Below are positions 60,358 to 64,000 of a stretch of DNA of 64,000 nucleotides, piece after piece. Both the position numbers and the translations under genes were made by a program. The notes below the pieces were generated by a model that was not told where the DNA came from, made no database searches, and saw only the letters and a list, made by a program, of their open reading frames with translations. The number at the start of each line of letters is the position of its first letter. Within the stretch, counting starts at the first letter, position 1. The DNA is from Paenibacillus sp. JZ16 (GTDB lineage Bacteria; Bacillota; Bacilli; Paenibacillales; Paenibacillaceae), in the NCBI RefSeq assembly GCF_015326965.1, contig NZ_CP017659.1, forward strand, positions 558,001 through 622,000, read 5' to 3'.

Positions 60358-62760
60358 TCATTCGCCCGGCCGCGCTGCCACCACTTCCGGCACGCCGCGC
60401 GTGAACAGCTTAACGGATACGCGCGGCTTTGGATCGCCTTCTAAGCGGCAACTGAACGAGACGGTTTGCCCTCCTCTTTTTAGCAACGGAGCTTCCGACA
60501 CAGCCTCCACCGTCTTCAACAAGTTCCAGTTAGCGTCGTAGACACGGCCTATCCGGTCGCCCTCGCACACGAGATACTGCCCGGCGCCGATCTCCGTCTC
60601 AAATGTCATGTAGCTGCCGCCGGCGTAAAACGTCGGCCGCTTAACCATTCCCCGCGTATTGCCATAGGACGGCACCGCGCGCAGAATGAATCGGAGCGGC
60701 TGCTCCTCTTGCCGATTGTAGAACGCCCAGTCCGAGCCGCCCGGCTGACCCGGTTGCTGCTCTTCCGGATTGCACAGCAATTCATCCGATATGTCCACAG
60801 GATACAGCCTCCAGCGGCCTTCCCCCGCCGGTTCCAGATGCCAGTCGCGGGCAGGGTCTTGCATCTGTTGGCGCTGCGACTCGCTGAACGCATTCGACCG
60901 TCTGGCGGCCTCCCACTCGCGAACAAGCGCCAGCAATTCGCCGATATTGCCGTTTCGCTTTAACACGGCCATGTCGGCAAACAATGCGAATCCGGCGTCG
61001 AAACCGGCCGCCTTGGAGAGCACCCATTCGATCTCGTCCTGCGTCGTCGCTTCGAACTGGTTCGAAACGGAGCGGAGCATAAACCAGCCGAGCATCGCCG
61101 GAATAAAGTTTCGGGCAAAAAAGCGCTGATTATGGAGCCGCCAATCCAACTGCCCTTCCCGCGTCGCGGCTCCCCACGGCTCGCCCCAGTTGAAGCGTGT
61201 ATGGATATGCCAGGCGTAATTGGAAACTACGATGCTGGCATCATTGATCACTTCGCCTTCCCATCCGTCATAGCAGCGTTTGACAAAGCGGTTTGTCGCG
61301 TAATCCTCATGGCCGGTCGCATAGACGCCTTCCAGACCGTCAAACGAAATTTGCCGCAATCCCGTTGCTTGAAACAAGGACGTAATCCGGTCACAGTACG
61401 CATCCTGCAATTCCAAATTCGGAAAAAACACATCGTACGGGTGGTCCCACAACCGGCCGACAGCCGTTCCCGTCTCGTGGGCGGAAATCTCCGTCCCGTT
61501 CGCCCCGCGACGGCAGCCGAGTAGCCTCCACGGCGCTTCCTCCGATACTGCGTCGTATTCAATCAGTTCGTTTTCAATAACGGCCGTTCGCCGGAACAAG
61601 CTAACCTGAAACGGACGCGGATCGTCAACCTCGATCTCTGTCGCTTCTATCCCGACAGGTGCAGTCAGCAGCCCCCTTCCCACAAGCTGCAGCCGTTTAT
61701 CCGGTTTGGGCGTGACATAGGGATCGTTGAGTGTCGTAAAATTGGTCAACGTATGGACGCCAACAATTATCCCTTCTTTCTCCGCCGCCTCAACGCAAGC
61801 TTTCATCCCGGCATCTCCATTTGGAAAGGCTGACGGTTTCAGCTCGAAATGTCCCCAGTTCGCGAACGGATCGGGATGATAAATACCGCAGAGGCCGGCT
61901 TCCTTCGCGAAAGCTACCGCATCTCCAATGGCACCTTCATTAAAGTCGGTAATCAGATACGACTGCTTCGCATCCGGCGACGACTTAGCCCAAGCACCGT
62001 CAATCGTTGGATGTGGCAGCCCTTCGCCCAGTTCGATCGCTTCGATTATTTGCAGGATAAGATCGGCCGGACAACCAAACAGCGCAATTTTTGACCCGGT
62101 CAGCGCTGCATCCGGGCCATCCATAGGGGTGACCGGGATGTCGGGCGTTCCCCATACCGTCCGCCGTTCATCTCGCGTCCGGTTACGCGTAAACGCTTGC
62201 AGCAAGCTGCCATCGGCTGTCGGCCAGGCTGCGCAGACGTCATACCCGACCTTCGCGTCCGGGTAAGGAAGGTCGGCAAAGCGGTCCAGTCTCAGGTCCA
62301 CCGGGAAGCCGCCGAGCGTCTTCTCGTTTAAGGCCTGAAAGCCCAAAGCATATTCGCCGTCATGCACGACCCCGACCGACTCCCCGATCGAGCCAGAAAT
62401 CACCGTTTCGTAAGGGCCCCAGAGCAGGACGTCCGGCTCCGTGCCAACAATGCGCACAATCTCGAACGTCGCATAGTCTCCCTTTGCGTACGCTTCCACT
62501 TCCAACCGCACAGCCCCGTCCAAGAAGTCAAATACCATCAGGAAACGGCTGCCGTCATCGTGCCCAACGCTGCTTGTGACGCATTGAAGCCGTTCCGGCT
62601 CCAAAATCTGCCCGTGTACCGCTATTCGCACAAGAGGAGAGCCTGCTTCTCCGGCAAGATAACACTTTCCCGTCGCGGCACATTGCAACCCGATCAGACG
62701 GCCGAGACCGTCCATTTGCAGCTCCATATGCTTCAATCGCATTCCAAACAACCCTAACAT
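60358..62760 (-). CDS. Putative TIM-barrel glycoside-hydrolase-like protein
   Basis: Large soluble protein of 800 residues without signal peptide. N-terminal beta-rich region (1-250), central barrel-like part with SYLITDFNEGAIGDAVAFAK, CGIYHPDPFANWGHFEL, IIVGVHTLTNFTTLNDPYV and RQISFDGLEGVYATGHEDYA, where the FDG aspartate is a candidate catalytic residue, and C-terminal beta domain. No family was assigned with confidence; sugar processing is inferred from the upstream sugar-binding lipoprotein, 14 bases away. The ATG at 62760 follows AAGGAG by ten bases; longer frames would run into the upstream gene. GC content is clearly higher than in the rest of the window. Confidence 0.7.
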   Translation of the reverse strand: MLGLFGMRLKHMELQMDGLGRLIGLQCAATGKCYLAGEAGSPLVRIAVHGQILEPERLQCVTSSVGHDDGSRFLMVFDFLDGAVRLEVEAYAKGDYATFEIVRIVGTEPDVLLWGPYETVISGSIGESVGVVHDGEYALGFQALNEKTLGGFPVDLRLDRFADLPYPDAKVGYDVCAAWPTADGSLLQAFTRNRTRDERRTVWGTPDIPVTPMDGPDAALTGSKIALFGCPADLILQIIEAIELGEGLPHPTIDGAWAKSSPDAKQSYLITDFNEGAIGDAVAFAKEAGLCGIYHPDPFANWGHFELKPSAFPNGDAGMKACVEAAEKEGIIVGVHTLTNFTTLNDPYVTPKPDKRLQLVGRGLLTAPVGIEATEIEVDDPRPFQVSLFRRTAVIENELIEYDAVSEEAPWRLLGCRRGANGTEISAHETGTAVGRLWDHPYDVFFPNLELQDAYCDRITSLFQATGLRQISFDGLEGVYATGHEDYATNRFVKRCYDGWEGEVINDASIVVSNYAWHIHTRFNWGEPWGAATREGQLDWRLHNQRFFARNFIPAMLGWFMLRSVSNQFEATTQDEIEWVLSKAAGFDAGFALFADMAVLKRNGNIGELLALVREWEAARRSNAFSESQRQQMQDPARDWHLEPAGEGRWRLYPVDISDELLCNPEEQQPGQPGGSDWAFYNRQEEQPLRFILRAVPSYGNTRGMVKRPTFYAGGSYMTFETEIGAGQYLVCEGDRIGRVYDANWNLLKTVEAVSEAPLLKRGGQTVSFSCRLEGDPKPRVSVKLFTRGVPEVVAARPGE

Positions 62761-62774
62761 GCCCGCTTCGCTCC

Positions 62775-64000
62775 TTAATTTTTGAAATTCTCTTCGTATA
62801 CTTTCTGCGCCTCTTCCAGCACCTTGTCGCCGCCCATGCTCTTCCATTTGGCCACGTAGTTGTCAAACTCGCTGAGCGATTGGCGTCCTGTAATAAAGTC
62901 CACATATTGCTGCAGTGTAAACTGGCTCAGTTTATCCTGATACTCGTTATAAATCGGCTTGTTGAACGGCGCCAAAATATCGATGTTGCGCGTTCCTTGC
63001 GCCCGCGTGTCCTTAGCCAGCTGCCGCAGGCTTTCTTCCGAGGTATAGGTGGTTTGGAAATCGTAGTCGTTGAAGGAGCCGGACATCGAGTAGCCGCCTA
63101 TACCCGCCCGCTTACGCTCTTTCTCGTCGTTGTAAGGCGGGATGAACTGGACCGTCCCTTTTTCGCCGATATTCCACGTTTTTCCTTTCTCGCCGAAATT
63201 CAGCTTCTCGTACATTTCCGGATCAAACTGCGTTGTTTCGAACACTTGCAAATATTTGATCAACTTCTCGCGGTTGTCGTTCAACTGCTTGCCGAACATG
63301 ACGCCGGAAGCGAAGCTTGGATGGTACTGGGCCATGCCGTATTTTCCTTCCGGACCTTTAACGCCGGGAGAAACCGCCCAGTTAAAATCTGCCTTTTTCT
63401 GCTTCAGCTTGTCATACCATTGCTCGCCCCCGAGGAACGCATTGCCCGGTACGAAAGCCCACCAATAATATTCGATTGCGCCAACTTTATCGGTCAGTAC
63501 CTTGTCTTCCACATTGCTCGCTTTGTTGACGACAAACTCAGGATCGATCAGTTCGTTCTTGTACCAGCGATGCAGTACTTCCAGCGCCTGCTTCGCGCCT
63601 GGTTCAATTTCTCCCCGCACTACTTTGCCCTCCTTCTCTACAAAAATGCTGGGATAGACGTCAAAAGCACCGAATACCGAGCTGTACAAGCTTCCGATGC
63701 TTTCTGCGCTCGAAGTGATGCCGTAGGTATCCTTCTTGCCATTGCCGTCCGGATCGTTGTTGCGGAAAGCCGTTAGCGCCGCTTCCATCTCTTCGAGCGT
63801 TTCCGGCTTTTTGGCAATGCCCACTTTTTTCAGCCAATCTTCCCGGAAGCCGAGCTGCATGCCGTCGATGCCGATATCCCAAAGCACCGGAAGGCCGTAA
63901 ATTTTGCCGTCCCGGCGAACGTATCGGAAAGGATCGTCGCCCAAATACCGCTTTAGCCAAGCCACGTATTTCGGCATATGCTCCTCGATCAGATCTTGCG
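62775..64000 (-). CDS. Extracellular sugar-binding lipoprotein (LplA-like), N-terminus outside window
   Basis: C-terminal 408 residues of a family 1 solute-binding protein; the frame is open to the right edge (QDLIEEHMPKYVAWLKRYLG), so the signal peptide lies beyond 64000. Segments DGKIYGLPVLWDIGIDGMQL, LTAFRNNDPDGNGKKDTYGI and the C-terminal FDNYVAKWKSMGGDKVLEEA are typical of the LplA-like oligosaccharide-binding proteins abundant in Paenibacillus. It would deliver sugars to CUT1 permeases not seen here. It forms an operon with the hydrolase-like gene. Confidence 0.92.
   Translation of the reverse strand, partial: QDLIEEHMPKYVAWLKRYLGDDPFRYVRRDGKIYGLPVLWDIGIDGMQLGFREDWLKKVGIAKKPETLEEMEAALTAFRNNDPDGNGKKDTYGITSSAESIGSLYSSVFGAFDVYPSIFVEKEGKVVRGEIEPGAKQALEVLHRWYKNELIDPEFVVNKASNVEDKVLTDKVGAIEYYWWAFVPGNAFLGGEQWYDKLKQKKADFNWAVSPGVKGPEGKYGMAQYHPSFASGVMFGKQLNDNREKLIKYLQVFETTQFDPEMYEKLNFGEKGKTWNIGEKGTVQFIPPYNDEKERKRAGIGGYSMSGSFNDYDFQTTYTSEESLRQLAKDTRAQGTRNIDILAPFNKPIYNEYQDKLSQFTLQQYVDFITGRQSLSEFDNYVAKWKSMGGDKVLEEAQKVYEENFKN

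Overview
The window looks like chromosomal DNA of a low-to-mid GC Bacillota bacterium, most likely Paenibacillus or a close relative. The evidence is the gene families: a ZagA/YciC-type COG0523 GTPase, SufU, FolE2, cysteine-poor S14 and L33 paralogues, a staphylopine-type CntABCDFE system, Bacillus-type Zur boxes and an LplA-like sugar-binding lipoprotein. The strong AGGAGG ribosome binding sites and frequent TTG/GTG starts agree with this. No rRNA, tRNA or CRISPR array was seen.

Bases 1-42145 form one very large zinc-starvation (Zur) island. Twelve good copies of a palindrome with core TCGTAATNATTACGA lie in front of nearly every transcription unit. Reading the minus-strand operons from left to right: (i) a methyltransferase plus a NikABCDE-type ABC importer (1-5609, last gene cut by the window edge); (ii) a 2Fe-2S ferredoxin-like protein, a COG0523 GTPase and FolE2, with a divergent second COG0523 GTPase, followed by a SufU paralogue and a Fur/Zur repressor (5761-10493); (iii) a methyltransferase, a FecBCD-type importer and a second methyltransferase (10659-15460); (iv) a FecB/FecC pair with ChlI-, ChlD- and CobN-like chelatase subunits and no cobalamin genes (15759-24548); (v) a second, divergent Fur paralogue with an unknown small protein (24642-25629); (vi) ZnuCBA plus zinc-free S14, and zinc-free L33 (25710-28939); (vii) ZagA, a DUF3024 protein and an AAA+ ATPase (29035-31498); (viii) a complete FecBCDE importer (31749-35737); (ix) CntABCDF with the CntE exporter (35790-42018). 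Together these import zinc or zinc chelates by at least five routes, replace zinc enzymes and ribosomal proteins by zinc-free ones, and may handle zinc with GTPase chaperones and a tetrapyrrole-type chelatase.

Bases 42146-60350 are different: sparse ordinary or hypothetical genes (lipoprotein, LRR protein, kinase-like protein, hydrolases, methyltransferase, MFS pump with MarR regulator, ECF sigma/anti-sigma pair), many pseudogenes and mobile-element remnants, and two families of intergenic repeats that I did not find in the zinc island. From 60358 to the end the DNA is visibly GC-richer and holds a carbohydrate locus (TIM-barrel hydrolase-like protein and sugar-binding lipoprotein).

Four otherwise convincing genes (ChlI-like, FecE-like, CntF and an alpha/beta hydrolase) each lack exactly one base in a G/C homopolymer. 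This pattern looks more like systematic under-calling of homopolymers than four independent mutations.
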